From Paraspadella gotoi (Eukaryota; Chaetognatha), in contig CM119271.1 in the NCBI GenBank assembly GCA_051294375.1, forward strand, positions 6,821,632 through 6,885,631: a stretch of DNA of 64,000 nucleotides. Reading direction: 5' to 3'. The notes under the pieces were generated by a model. That model did not search any database, was not told where the DNA came from, and saw nothing but the letters and a program-made list of their open reading frames with translations. Position numbers and translations under genes: made by a program. Below, piece after piece: positions 46,501 to 56,770 of this stretch. The stretch's first letter is position 1. Every line of letters begins with the position of its first letter.

Positions 46501-47637
46501 TCCGTCAACCGGTGATTTCTCGTCCGACGTAGAGCGATTATTCATGGCTGCAATTATATTTTCTCCCTGAGCTTCGTTGACGACTTTGCTACTATCTCCG
46601 CTGCCGTCTATCGGAAGTTTTTTCTCAGCTTCGGGCGAATGTTTGAGCTTCGTTTCTCCAACTTGTTCTTCCCTCTTCTCACCGGCCAGAAGTTTCGCGT
46701 CATTTTCCTTCCGTTTCACTTTCGACAACAACCGCGATTGACCGGGATTATTTCCGCGAGACTCGAGCTTCTCCCTCATCTGCTCCTCCTTGGCGAGCCT
46801 CTGCTTTGGCGTAAGAGGGACGGTGAAAGGACTTCGCGAGGGGAGCGAAGACTCCAGCACCACGACCCCGTCGGCGACGAACGGGTGGGAGAGGAGTTGG
46901 GGCCAAGACAATCGTTTTGACGAATCCTTGATCAGAAGGCCCGAGAGAAAACTCTGAAAGTCGGAGTCAACGTTTTCGGGCCACTTTATAGATTCCTTGA
47001 GGATCATGTTGACCAGCTGAAAAATACTGTTCGTGTAGTAAGGAGGCTCTCCGAAAAACAGTTCGTAAAGGATGCAACCCAGAGCCCAGAGATCAGCGTT
47101 GTGGTCGTACGGCTTTTCTTCAACCAATTCCGGGGCCATGTAAAGCGGTGTACCTTTTATAGACGTCAGCACCATAGTTTCGATACTCATGGCCCTCGCG
47201 AATCCGAAGTCGCAGAGTTTGATGGAATTCGTGGTCGAGACGAGAATGTTTTGGGGTTTCATGTCGCGATGGAGAATGCGATTTGAGTGAAGGTAGTAAA
47301 GGGCGGAGACGAGTTGACAAGCGATGGATTTGACTTGGACCAAGGGCAATCGCCCGTCGTCCTCGAGAATCTGAAAGAGTTCTCCCTCGCAGTATTCGCA
47401 GACGGAGACGACGTCCTTCTCCGTTTCGAAAGTGTCCATCATCTTAACGATGTTCGGGTGCTCCAGCGTCTTCATAATGTCTATCTCTCGCTTGAGGTTG
47501 CGCAAGTCGGCCTCCGACTTTCCCGATTTGCTGATGAATTTGAGGGCGACGATATGACCCGAGTACTTGCGCCTCGCCTTGTAGACTCGCCCGAACGATC
47601 CCTCGCCTATCATGGCGATAACATGATAGTCTTCCAT
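43570..47637 (-). CDS. STK36: Serine/threonine kinase 36 (Fused)
   Basis: A single 1,355-aa frame without introns (human STK36 is 1,315 aa). The N-terminal kinase domain (about 4-254) has GEGSFG, the catalytic lysine in IVALKFI, HRDMKPQN, DFGFARAM and the GTPLYMAPE activation segment, all typical of Fused. A highly acidic linker follows, with a D-rich run near residue 410. The C-terminal 900 residues are helical and armadillo-like (for example VVQLLLKDSDCGVRKNAADA). In animals STK36 builds the central-pair apparatus of motile cilia, and in some lineages it also acts in Hedgehog signalling. The intronless state over 4 kb is notable beside multi-exon neighbours. Confidence 0.95.
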   Translation of the reverse strand: MEDYHVIAMIGEGSFGRVYKARRKYSGHIVALKFISKSGKSEADLRNLKREIDIMKTLEHPNIVKMMDTFETEKDVVSVCEYCEGELFQILEDDGRLPLVQVKSIACQLVSALYYLHSNRILHRDMKPQNILVSTTNSIKLCDFGFARAMSIETMVLTSIKGTPLYMAPELVEEKPYDHNADLWALGCILYELFFGEPPYYTNSIFQLVNMILKESIKWPENVDSDFQSFLSGLLIKDSSKRLSWPQLLSHPFVADGVVVLESSLPSRSPFTVPLTPKQRLAKEEQMREKLESRGNNPGQSRLLSKVKRKENDAKLLAGEKREEQVGETKLKHSPEAEKKLPIDGSGDSSKVVNEAQGENIIAAMNNRSTSDEKSPVDGIIVAEDEVNKSENDLEDSLEGGCENEVDDDDNDDDNDDEWLLLADNLQSSNVSVEGVAKLLEDDFLQRFSSSFDDATVKMLAGELVGAAKLRSLLSVASSLVGFVGHAEDKSRLIRFLNDQKQFVLRSTNLLETLFSDGELVPDVKNQPWSRQILLDLLTFNLEVIVAIGENFTANASDDSFLEFYHNVLCSTCSILPCTMHCEVDGDLQLRDKSQVCFILMCDAMCHFPVKFRGASLFGTVLMDPEYFDILILSLVKDLTYVDVEAVSEALEIEGSVGAEDAAKERCSNSVYMAVACIAALVDIPTKICDESINRENVINAKIMLASIVAKHLCASDHEPELDNLINACGNQSHRLNAMKALYALMQVSEKLTLIIISFEDFSALLFDLISEFINCFPVENEDPLVELALKILAVMVVHADIEPSLFTISRKNLIAALLMDSETGIVVRKSAAFLASLLSISLRENNLHIDGKSLIQACTEIMEAGDSGEGSSENVRFPFEYGSSDGLIILLYHSLLSGNAYELKSQTALSQSICQRVSLFLQEQENLSTKTACGFVIFEWTDFSPPGIIIVLQILLEIFSRDTLSAVDLIIGTDDCLTFFQRVLAPKFLFQIRLREREASSLSTISLFAKLLSLPFSARLSHEVLSALIIAYYSYKVVPYFLHASVNQVSLDGELSADHCDMLRNVFTLISSLVRTNTKFIEHCIWSLKNIPKVNLIFQRLLETTKNEFSDLVFDVLTVLSEISTNHSEFVWKEVFDGSPAILVKHSLSMTNPMVDVLRQLIASLYQSETLSLIKSTVSSLRNFLLSPQAVIRNTAIVISANLATEKKEEYCSQLRPLIPVVVQLLLKDSDCGVRKNAADALGVFAATSSIFDEDLLSVNAVEALLSRLSPDEDQLCVTLKSVIALRTMSKQLHLKEKINKNKLQKTVNLLLLRLSNQRSKVEGSKLKKVDVTFLKTQVYSLCESMQCLPTAGN

Positions 47638-48556
47638 GTTTTCTTTGATTTTTGCTCATTTGAAAAGGCGAAAATAATACTAAAACAAAAACATCGAAAT
47701 AATGTTTTTTTATGACACGAGTTAAAGAAAGTGACAGGATAACGGTTCTGAATCATATTTCATAAATTTTATTCGATTTTATTATTAAATAACAGAATTA
47801 AAACATTCGTGAATCATCAAATGTCAATAAGCTTAACTATTATTAGTGCCAGAATATCATCCAAACTAATTGGATTTCAACAACAAAAATTGTGCTACGT
47901 TAAAAACTTGAAAATTAATCCTAAGACTTCCGAGGCTTTCAAAAAAATGCTTACAAAAAACATTTTTCAATAGTAGGTATGAAACTGCCCAATCACCCGG
48001 AGACGTAAAACGTTATTTGGCATTTCGAATCAAAGTTATTAATGTGAAGCTCGGCGCATCATGCCGACTGGCTTGACGGCTTTCAAAAGTGCCAAAAAAA
48101 TTTTAAAAGTATAACGATCTCGCCAGACCTTACTATCAAAGAAAATTATTGAAAAAAAAAAACGAATGATTGATGCAGTAATGAATTATTGATATAATAA
48201 TAATAGATTATTAATGTAATAATAATTGTTATGCCAAAAAGATCATGATTATTTTTCACGTTTGAAACGTCGCGAGAGAGAGAATTGTGCCTCTCGAAAA
48301 CCCGGACGTTAAACGCTTTTAACATAGCGTTGGTAGTTTCCATTTTAAAATCATATTTAATCGTTTTTAATCCTACGTTTTTAACTTTATAATCTCGAAA
48401 ATTAAACTCGTTAATTTCACAAGTCTTTTATAAACTCATTCATGTCGCCATTTTTAATTGTTGATAATAAACTGACCAACGGTTCCAAAATCCTAATGTC
48501 CTTTGATGAAGACTAAAGGTCAGCCAATGAAAAAGTACAGTGAGAGGCACAAACAG

Positions 48557-48833
48557 TGATTATTGATGTAATAGTAATTGATTATTGATGTAATAGTAAT
48601 TGATTATTGATGTAATAGCAATTTATTATTAATGTAATAACAATTGATTGATGTAATAGTTTAAATTGATTATTGATGTATTAGCAATTGATTATTGGTA
48701 TAATAGTAATTGATTATTAATATAATAGCAATTGATATTAATATAATAGCAATTGATTATTAATATAATAGCAATTGATTATTGATGTAATAGCAATTGA
48801 TTATTGATATAATAGCAATTGATTATTAATTTT
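48557..48833. repeat. 22-bp AT-rich minisatellite
   Basis: About twelve tandem units of ATTGATTATTGATGTAATAG plus two bases, with variants (TATAATAG, a deletion unit near 48,640, a TTTAA insertion). The units are near-identical within short runs, indicating local expansion. Confidence 0.85.
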
Positions 48834-48886
48834 TAAAAAAGCGTGACGACGATGACGATGGCGGCACGAAGCAGAAACGAACCAAA

Positions 48887-48924
48887 ATCTCGCCCAAAAC
48901 GGGCCTTTGCCCGTCTGGCGAGAT
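48887..48924. other. 38-base GC-rich hairpin downstream of XPO5
   Basis: ATCTCGCC pairs with GGCGAGAT and ACGGGC pairs with GCCCGT around a CTTT loop, with a small internal loop. It lies about 160 bases past the XPO5 stop, so it is probably in its 3' UTR or acts as a transcription-end structure. Confidence 0.65.
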
Positions 48925-49082
48925 AAAAAGATCTTAAACGTCTCACCGGCAAAATTGGAAAATGCTACAAAACTACAGATAGCATTTATTTGAAGACAAA
49001 GCTTAGTTTCTTTTAATTAATTTTAACACGTGGTAAAAAATAATTACCACCAACAAAAAATAAATAAGACCGCTCAATCTTA

Positions 49083-52000
49083 TCACTCTTGAGGCGTAAA
49101 CAACTGAATCAATCCCACTTCGTCGGGCGAAACCTCCAACAATGGTTTTTTCTCGGGCTTTTTTTTAATTATCGGTGGCAAATTATTAATCGACATCGTT
49201 GAACGGAAGCGTTGTCCAACGTTCTTCCCGATGACGCTCTCAACGAGATTTTTAAAAATATCCCGCTTCCTTTTATCGTTCGGTGTTTTGCCGTCCTTGG
49301 GAAGAATTTTCCCGTTGAACTCCTTGATCTTACGTTCGCTAACATCAGGGACTTTGCCGAGTGCCGCCACTAAAGAATTTTGGTGTGTCGGAGCCATGGC
49401 TTCGTAAAACTGAAGGCCGAGAGTAAGGAGGTTCGCCTGAAGCGCGTCGTGCTGCCCGTTTTCGAAGAGACCCTTAAGAATATCCATAAAAAGCTTCTCC
49501 ACAACCTCATTCGGCAGCGTGACTCGAGACACAATTTCCTTGACGAGAGGTAACGCCAAGTTGGCGCATTTGCCGCAGGTCGCCGTGTCTTTCCAACTCA
49601 AAGCCTGAAACGCCAGAAACAAAACGGAGGTGCATAGTGCCTCTTCCTGACAAACCATCTTCCCAATCTCGCCGATGGGGGAATCAACAGACTTCGCTGG
49701 CGCTGAGTCGACGACCCCATCGTCCCCCTCCATGGCGGCGTCGCCTTCGTTCGCTTCCTCCGATCGGGCCGTCGTTTTTTCGAAGCAGATAAGCAGAAGC
49801 AGATCCAAATATTCGCGAGTGAGTAATCGGACGACGGCTTCGTCGACGACCTCGTCGTTCGTCACTTCCGGCGCGTTATCATCCCCAGAATTCTCTCGGC
49901 CATTAATGGTCTCCCACTCGACGACTAGTCGGCGGGTCAGGAATGGGCAAAATGAGCGTAAAATGGTCAGAGCTACTTGAGGGTGGCCGCGAGGCAAGTT
50001 TTGAAAAAATGGTCTTAAGAAGTAGCGCACGATTAGTCTAATTCGATAATTAGGAACCAATTCGAGATCGAAAAATACGTTTGAGTCGATAAAAGACGGG
50101 AGTCCTTCGAGCATGTAGTATTGTTGCCCCAAGGATCCGCCGCATATGCCAAGGATTTGGCAGCCTGTATCGTAGATAGCGAGACAAAACTGCTGGAGCC
50201 GCTCTTGGGGATTTTTGGGAGCTCCAAAGGACTCATGGACCGAAACGTCGACGACGCTAGCGGGCGATGTAGTAATTCCCACCAGCTGCTTCTTCTCTCC
50301 TTCTGGAAGCGACAAAGCCCGAGTGTAATCGGGATGAAGACGGGACATCCCAGCATGGGTCCACATGGCGTTAAGATTCCGCAACATAAGGCAAACGTTT
50401 TTGAGCAAAGGAATTACGTGCGGCGTTGCTGGATTTCGAAAAATAGCTCCCGACGGTTCAGCGAGGCCGTCCACGACGAATCCGTTATCCCTAGCCAGCG
50501 AAAGATTTTCTGATACCTTAGATATCACACTGGCAGTTCTTGTCACAACTCCTCTGATCATGTTTAGACAGAGGACGATATTAGATCTGTTAATGCCGCA
50601 GATGTCATCGGCGCTTGGTTCAGACGCCGGCTGATCTAGCCCGACGTAGGTCATAAACTTATGCGGAGGATGATTATCTTCAAACGCGAGGAGCATTTCC
50701 TCCGACTGCCATAGTCGACGTATAGGTTCGAGGACACTGCTTAGGAAGGCACTTTGCTTGTCAAAATTTTCGAATCGGTTGGAGATCAGAATGAGTGCTT
50801 CGTATAGAGTAACTTTCTCCATTTGAGATAATTGGCCGGAGGCATCAAGATTCGTGATGTAGTCAAAGAGGACTTGGAATTTTGGAAGCATAAAGTCGGC
50901 GTGCTTTTTACAGATAGCGACGAGAGAAGAACAGGCATGGCGACGCAAGTTCTTGGTGGCCCTAGATCGAGTTGCTTTCGTTTGTCCCCCGACATTAAAT
51001 ACGACGGCACTGAACAACTTTTCGAGCGTTGCGAGAAACAAAGGGGCTTCGCAACTTCCGTGAGTCAAGCAAGGAAAGAGTGCTGAGACGCAAGACAACA
51101 TAGAAGAAAAGATGACAGGGTCGTCGGAGGTGACGTCGAGGAGCGATTTTAAGAGATCCATTGCCTTTTGTGTAAGAACTTCGTCGGAAAGATTAATCCT
51201 ACTCATGACGCAGTCCAACAGAGTGGCACATGCGTCCCAGCGTTGAACGTCGTTGGATTTGTTACCGAGATCTCCGATAAGCTTAATGAGCCACTGCGAC
51301 GCAACTTCCACGAGTTCGCGGGGAAAGAATTTTGTTCCTAGCCGAATGTTTTGAGAAACGCTGGCGCGCAGTTTCGCGAAAAACTCGAAAAAGTCGTCGT
51401 CAGAGTCGAAGTCCATTTTGGAGTAAGTGCAGGAAGGATGATCATTGGCAGAGGGAAACCCGACGCGAATTAGTTTTGAAGGCAGACCCTTCATCAGTCG
51501 CGGAAGAACATCAAGGAAGTACGAGTCACGAGAAATTAAATTATGACCGAGAAAACTGGACCACAACGGCATCGCCAAGTTGTTAAGCACGTGACTGTCG
51601 TGGAGAGAAAATTCGACCAAAGATGAGAGAAAGATCTGAAAATTTTCTGGTGGAGTTTGGACGTCAACCTCGGAGGAACCCCATAAAACGATCAATTGGC
51701 CTCCAAGCGCAACGAGCACTTGGCAAAGGCGTTTGAGGAAAAGGAAGTTACGTTCGTCCGTCGGGTGGGCGGTCTCCATGACTGCGCGAAGGATGGCGCG
51801 CATGGAATCTGCGCGGAAGACAAAAGGCACGAAAGGCGACCGCTCGGCGTGCTTTCCTTTCCGACCAACAATTAAAAGAAGCACCTCCACGGCGTTTTGT
51901 CGTAATTGCGTCTCCGACAAAAGCTCACATAACATCCGCAGTAGCAGAGCATCGTGTCTGACAAGGTATTCAACCGGAATCCATTCCACGTAGCCACTGA

Positions 52001-52700
52001 GGGTCCTCAAAACAACCGACGAGATTTGGCACGCGGCTTTACAAACATTTTCATCAAAATTTTTTTCCCTTTTAGTTTTGTATAAGTGAACATAACGGTT
52101 CAACAACTCCAAAAGAAAGTCAAAAATCTGACTCATGTTCTGAGTCAAAGCCTGTTGAAGCTCTCTTCTGCGTTGGCTGGGAAGATTTTGAAAAACGACC
52201 ACATCCTCCGCCAAACGAAGAAGTATGTAAAGAACGAGTTCTGTTTGAGTATCACCTAATGCTGCTAGCTGTTCCAATTCTTGCAACATCAAAGGCCATT
52301 GTTGTGGCCACTCACGTTTGATAATTTCAACAATGAGTCGAGAGAGTGCGTCCTTGATGTGTGCCGGTTCCACCAGCAACGCGTTAGTTCCATTGGCCAT
52401 CAACGTCATGGCGCTGTTCTTCACGAACACTTTGTCTTCGATGCTCATATTATTCCACTGAAACTTGATGCTATGCTCAAAGAGTTGCAATCCGAAATGG
52501 CGTACCATAGGGGAAAAGGATTTTCCTGCGAGGACCATTCCACAAGGACCACAATTAGGAGAGGACTCTTTAAAACGTTCGCAAAGGAGGTACGCTTGTT
52601 GTCGAATCTCCATCGAGAGAGAGGATGACGGATCGAGAGCCGTTTCTACCGCCGAGGCAAGCTGTTGCACGGTTTCAGGGTCGACGTTCATTTGGCTCAT
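49083..52700 (-). CDS. XPO5: Exportin-5
   Basis: A single 1,205-aa frame with no introns; human XPO5 has 1,204 aa. The start is MSQMNVDPETVQQL; a second Met lies three residues in. Family landmarks include RQQAYLLCERFKESSPNC, HFGLQLFEHSIKFQWNNMS, IVEIIKREWPQQWPLML and CISSVVLRTL-type HEAT helices, with a C-terminus FRSTMSINNLPP and a basic/hydrophobic end. Exportin-5 works with Ran-GTP to move pre-microRNAs and other structured small RNAs (and some tRNA/eEF1A) out of the nucleus. Its presence says nothing directly about whether Drosha/DGCR8 exist in this genome. Confidence 0.95.
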   Translation of the reverse strand: MSQMNVDPETVQQLASAVETALDPSSSLSMEIRQQAYLLCERFKESSPNCGPCGMVLAGKSFSPMVRHFGLQLFEHSIKFQWNNMSIEDKVFVKNSAMTLMANGTNALLVEPAHIKDALSRLIVEIIKREWPQQWPLMLQELEQLAALGDTQTELVLYILLRLAEDVVVFQNLPSQRRRELQQALTQNMSQIFDFLLELLNRYVHLYKTKREKNFDENVCKAACQISSVVLRTLSGYVEWIPVEYLVRHDALLLRMLCELLSETQLRQNAVEVLLLIVGRKGKHAERSPFVPFVFRADSMRAILRAVMETAHPTDERNFLFLKRLCQVLVALGGQLIVLWGSSEVDVQTPPENFQIFLSSLVEFSLHDSHVLNNLAMPLWSSFLGHNLISRDSYFLDVLPRLMKGLPSKLIRVGFPSANDHPSCTYSKMDFDSDDDFFEFFAKLRASVSQNIRLGTKFFPRELVEVASQWLIKLIGDLGNKSNDVQRWDACATLLDCVMSRINLSDEVLTQKAMDLLKSLLDVTSDDPVIFSSMLSCVSALFPCLTHGSCEAPLFLATLEKLFSAVVFNVGGQTKATRSRATKNLRRHACSSLVAICKKHADFMLPKFQVLFDYITNLDASGQLSQMEKVTLYEALILISNRFENFDKQSAFLSSVLEPIRRLWQSEEMLLAFEDNHPPHKFMTYVGLDQPASEPSADDICGINRSNIVLCLNMIRGVVTRTASVISKVSENLSLARDNGFVVDGLAEPSGAIFRNPATPHVIPLLKNVCLMLRNLNAMWTHAGMSRLHPDYTRALSLPEGEKKQLVGITTSPASVVDVSVHESFGAPKNPQERLQQFCLAIYDTGCQILGICGGSLGQQYYMLEGLPSFIDSNVFFDLELVPNYRIRLIVRYFLRPFFQNLPRGHPQVALTILRSFCPFLTRRLVVEWETINGRENSGDDNAPEVTNDEVVDEAVVRLLTREYLDLLLLICFEKTTARSEEANEGDAAMEGDDGVVDSAPAKSVDSPIGEIGKMVCQEEALCTSVLFLAFQALSWKDTATCGKCANLALPLVKEIVSRVTLPNEVVEKLFMDILKGLFENGQHDALQANLLTLGLQFYEAMAPTHQNSLVAALGKVPDVSERKIKEFNGKILPKDGKTPNDKRKRDIFKNLVESVIGKNVGQRFRSTMSINNLPPIIKKKPEKKPLLEVSPDEVGLIQLFTPQE

Positions 52701-52993
52701 TTTTTTCTTTCACAGATTAGGCCTACTGTTTATCACAGATCTGAAAATTTTCAAAAACGTAACAATAACGGGTTTCCTTATATGAAAGGATTTTATTATT
52801 AAAACAATCAATAAATCAATTCAATCTAATGACCTTCGATAAATACGTGGGAAATGAGGAACTCTGTTCTTTTTAGGTTAAACTAATACTATAAAAACTC
52901 GAGAAATATAGGCTTAGATCCCTAGACTTTAAATCTGGACAATCCAATCTAGAAATCCCCCACTCGAATATTTATCACAGTTGCTAACAACGT

Positions 52994-55900
52994 TCACATG
53001 TCTTTCTCTCTTTTCACATGCTCGTATATTTTCTCAAAAAGGCTTCGAGAAACCTTTCCTCCGGAACTCTCAACTAGTTCATTAAACACTTTCTCTTTCA
53101 TCGCCGCTTCTTCTCGAGTTTTTCTTTCGTTCTCTTCCTCTTCGTTTTCCTCCGTCTCGCGCGCTTCCACATCGATCCAACTCCCTCCAGAATTTTCCTG
53201 CAAATACACATTAAGTTTTTCTTTCCGTCCCTCGGCGCTTTTAGACCGCGACGCTTTCTCGGCGAACTCCTTGACTTCCTTCATTCTTTTGAGAGGATCC
53301 GGCTTTGCGCTATTTTTCCTCTTCTGCATTAGTATTTTGGTAATGTTGATTATGCCGAGGCTGATCATTTCCGTCAGCTCTTGCTGCAAGTCGCGGACCA
53401 TGGTGGCGTCGGGAAATTGATCTGCAAATCGGAGACTCAACCAGAGATACATGTCGCATACGTCGTACACGCACTCCATGTGAGCCAATTGCACGATAGT
53501 TTCCGGAGTTTTAAGCGGCCAACCCAAGTGTTCCGCGAACCAGTTAAACGTGATAGGTTCGTTATTGGAAAATTGGCGGGAAATTTTGAGAAACATGGCG
53601 CAAGCGAAAGGTTCTTTTTGAGAAATAGGCGAACAGCAAAGTACATATTTCTGTTTGATAGGGATCGGAATGTGCTGAATTGTATCGGCGAAAAACTTTA
53701 GATCCTCAAGGTTGCACATGAAAAACATGTCGTCGTCTAGTTTTGAGAGTGACATGAAGACGTCTATGAGGTTGGATAGGCTAGCTTCGGGAAGATGAAA
53801 AGCAAAGAGTTCCAGCTGATCCGCTGTCGGGTTGAGACCAACTTGTCTGACTGATTCCACAGGAGACTCCAGCAACTGCCTTATGTAGGCCAAATCGTTA
53901 TCCGACATCGCCGAAACATAGCCGTGTGGAAATTGAGTTCTGAAACGGCCGGCGCGCCCGGCTATTTGTTTGGCGTGAGTGGTACTGAGTTTCTCCATAG
54001 TTTTCTCGCCTTAAGTAATGAAAACAGTTTTTATTATGATCGATGACTGGTGAAAAAAGGGAATAATTGACAAAATACTCACCAGTTTCTAATAAAGTTG
54101 GTTTCAAAAGGGTGTTAAAAATGACTCTCCGAATGTTGAGGTTGAGGCCCATTCCGATGGCGTCGGTTGCGACCAGAACTTTGCAAGGATTTTCGGGGTC
54201 ATTGAAGATTTCCGATTGTTTTTTCTTAACTTCAGGTGGGAGGCCACCGTAAATGACTGCACTCTGAACGCCTAATCTATCCAATCGACGCGAAATGTCA
54301 TAGAGTTCGCTTTTACTGAAGGCCACCACAGCGTCGCCTGAAACAACATAGCAAAAATGTTTTTTTTAGAAAAAAATAATGTTTTGAAAACATTTTCAGA
54401 TTCAAGTACCTGGACGCACATCACTATAAGACTGCATGGGCTGAGACTCAATGGTCAAAGGAGTTAACCTGTCGTATTTTCTAATCTCCACTTCATCGCC
54501 GGTCATTAGCATTAACTTTTGGACAACTGTAGAGTAGAATGTAGAATGTATGTAGCTTAATTAAACGCTGAAGCCAACCCGCTTAAGAATATTCGAATCA
54601 TACTCTCAATGGCCGAGGCGTCGCCGCAAAGATGAACCTCGTCGGCGGCGATGCCAAGAAGCGCCCGCGTCCACGCCCACCCGCGTTGCAGATCCGCCAG
54701 CATTTGGATCTCGTCAATGACGGCGACTTTGAAATAAGAGTTCGTCGGCGCCATTTCAACAGTGCACGACACGTGCGAGCAGGGAGTCCCGTCCTGATAA
54801 TCAGTTATCTCTGAGATTCATTACGGGAGTGAGGAAAGTAAATGTGTATAGTGCATAAAGCAGCAACATCATACATTTCGTTTATAGAAAAAAATACTTT
54901 TGTGATCTAATCCAAGATAGATGTACGACAGACGTAGTTACGTAAGTAATTTTAGATTTTATTTCTCGTACTATTTCGTAATTTTTTATAACAAATCCAT
55001 CAAAGTGTTGCGCCGCAATGACTTTCTTACGCGGACGCATTTCCCGAGTATGAAACCTGCACAACAAGCAATGCTTGTCAAGCATCTTATCTTCTTAAAC
55101 AACCCAACACGGCATTTCCTTTCTGATCACGTGACCGTAGTTCTGCATGATCACGTAACTATACAAATATGTAACATATGAAATACTGAAGCATTTCTTA
55201 ATTTGCATGAATTTCCGGTCATATGATTGATTTTTCAGATTATCACGTGACTACAAGTACTACTATGAAACATATACACATTAAAGGACTCATGGTTCAT
55301 CTGAACTTAACTGATGAAGTATTACCCAAGTTATGTTAATTCAAAACATAAGTGGGAAAATCAGACGGACAGACAGACATACCGGCCAACTGACGCCCAA
55401 GAAAACTAACTCGTCAAATACCTACTTCATTGTGGAACATTTGGCACTCGCCAGTGACCAGATCGCAAGGAGTGTTATTCGCGTTGCTCTTGTGAAAAAT
55501 CTCAGAAGCCAGCATCCTCAAAGGGCCACAATATATGCCCGTTCGAGCGGTAAGAAAATTTTCAATGGCGTGGTGCGTCTTCCCGCTGTTCGTCGGGCCC
55601 GCGTGATAGATTATCTTTCGCGAGATCCCTCTTGCTTCGGAATACCAATTAGAGGGTCGGCGGAGGTCGCATATGCTCAGTAACTCCTCCATGCAGACGA
55701 GATGCGGGAACATCTTCGTGGCGTGCTGATAAAAGTATGGAAATAAGTCGTCGACGTGCCCTTCGCCGTTAATGATGTCGCTCAACGTCACGTGTAGTTC
55801 GATGGGCAGCAACTCGGAATTGACGCAGAATTCCCGAAAACTGTAGGGTTTAAAACATTTTCACTTTCGGGTTATGCTACAAATACTGGCATCAATATCG

Positions 55901-56431
55901 TCGCCTAATTTTAGTTATTAACTCATACATAAGTCATACTCGTAATTCAAACAAGCATAACCTCCCTCACTTCATGTAAGATTTGGTCAAGATCTTCTCG
56001 TCCATTCCCCTCTGCTTCGCCAAACTCGACGTCGTTGATTTTCGGAAGAAGTTAATGAGAACTTTGAGAACGGCGGCCTTGTCCAATTTGCCGGCCAACT
56101 CCTCGCCAACGTTGATGTCGTCTTCGGTGAGCGACTTTGGCTTGACAACGACGGGTTTGATGATGTCTGCGAAGGTCTGTTTCGACAAATCTCTTGGTGT
56201 TTCTTTTTTATTTTGCGATTTCCCGACGGATCCAGAGAAAATTTTGTCGATGCCCTCGTCGAAGGTCCGCATTGGAGCTCCGCTGGATGGAGAGTGTCGA
56301 CGACGGCGAGAGAGGCACTGAGCGGTGGTGAGAGAGCGGGTCGCCCGCTCCGACCATGGTGAATGGGAACTAATTCGCCGAAAGGGAGATCCGCAACGAA
56401 TGCAGGTCGAACGACGTAGTTGCGAAAGCAT
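52994..56431 (-). CDS. SUPV3L1: Mitochondrial ATP-dependent RNA helicase SUV3
   Basis: Exon 1 (about 55,972-56,431) starts with an Arg/Ser-rich mitochondrial leader ([14 protein letters not shown]). Exon 2 (about 55,430-55,836) has motif [14 protein letters not shown] third exon (about 54,600-54,795) has [11 protein letters not shown], the DExH box DEIQM and [11 protein letters not shown]. Small exons near 54,410-54,530 and 54,083-54,340 carry [14 protein letters not shown] and [12 protein letters not shown]. The last exon (52,994-54,006) has [22 protein letters not shown] and LYLWLSLRF, then a charged tail rich in E/K. The length is near 770 aa (human 786). SUV3 with PNPase degrades mitochondrial RNA. 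The 0.6 kb intron at 54,800-55,430 has several CACGTG-type motifs but no recognised element. Confidence 0.94.
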
Positions 56432-56770
56432 TGTACCGCTACTCTTTCTCCCCCAGAGGAGAGAAACTATAAATAAAATGGCAAAAATATACGTATATCA
56501 ATTTATAGAAATCCATTGTCTTGAAATAAATTTATGAACACGAATGCGGGGAAAGATGAAAACGAATTCTAAATCATGATTTACGCAAGACTCCGAAAAA
56601 CATTGAATGAAAAAAAAATTGTAAAAATTTATGAAACTAGAAAAAAAATCGATCGATTTGGCAAAAAAAAAAAGTGGAATCATAGTCAAAGATAATGAGA
56701 TACCTAAGTCTAAAAAAACTATCCGTTAATGCAATTAATGGCAAGTAATAAAAACGCTAAAACCCATGTT
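56432..56770. other. Spacer between BCL7 and SUPV3L1
   Basis: 339 bases, AT-rich, probably the BCL7 3' UTR. No gene is seen. Confidence 0.4.

Larger units (their letters stand above)
47638..49082. other. 1.4 kb interval between XPO5 and STK36
   Basis: AT-rich and non-coding. It contains a 22-base minisatellite (48,557-48,833), a related AT-rich patch at 48,165-48,235 and a GC-rich hairpin at 48,887-48,924. The right part should be the XPO5 3' UTR. Confidence 0.5.

Noticed and set aside
55110-55260. Cluster of CACGTG-like motifs in a SUPV3L1 intron
   Set aside because: They could be E-boxes, but AT-rich intron sequence gives no further support and they are unlikely to be a defined element.
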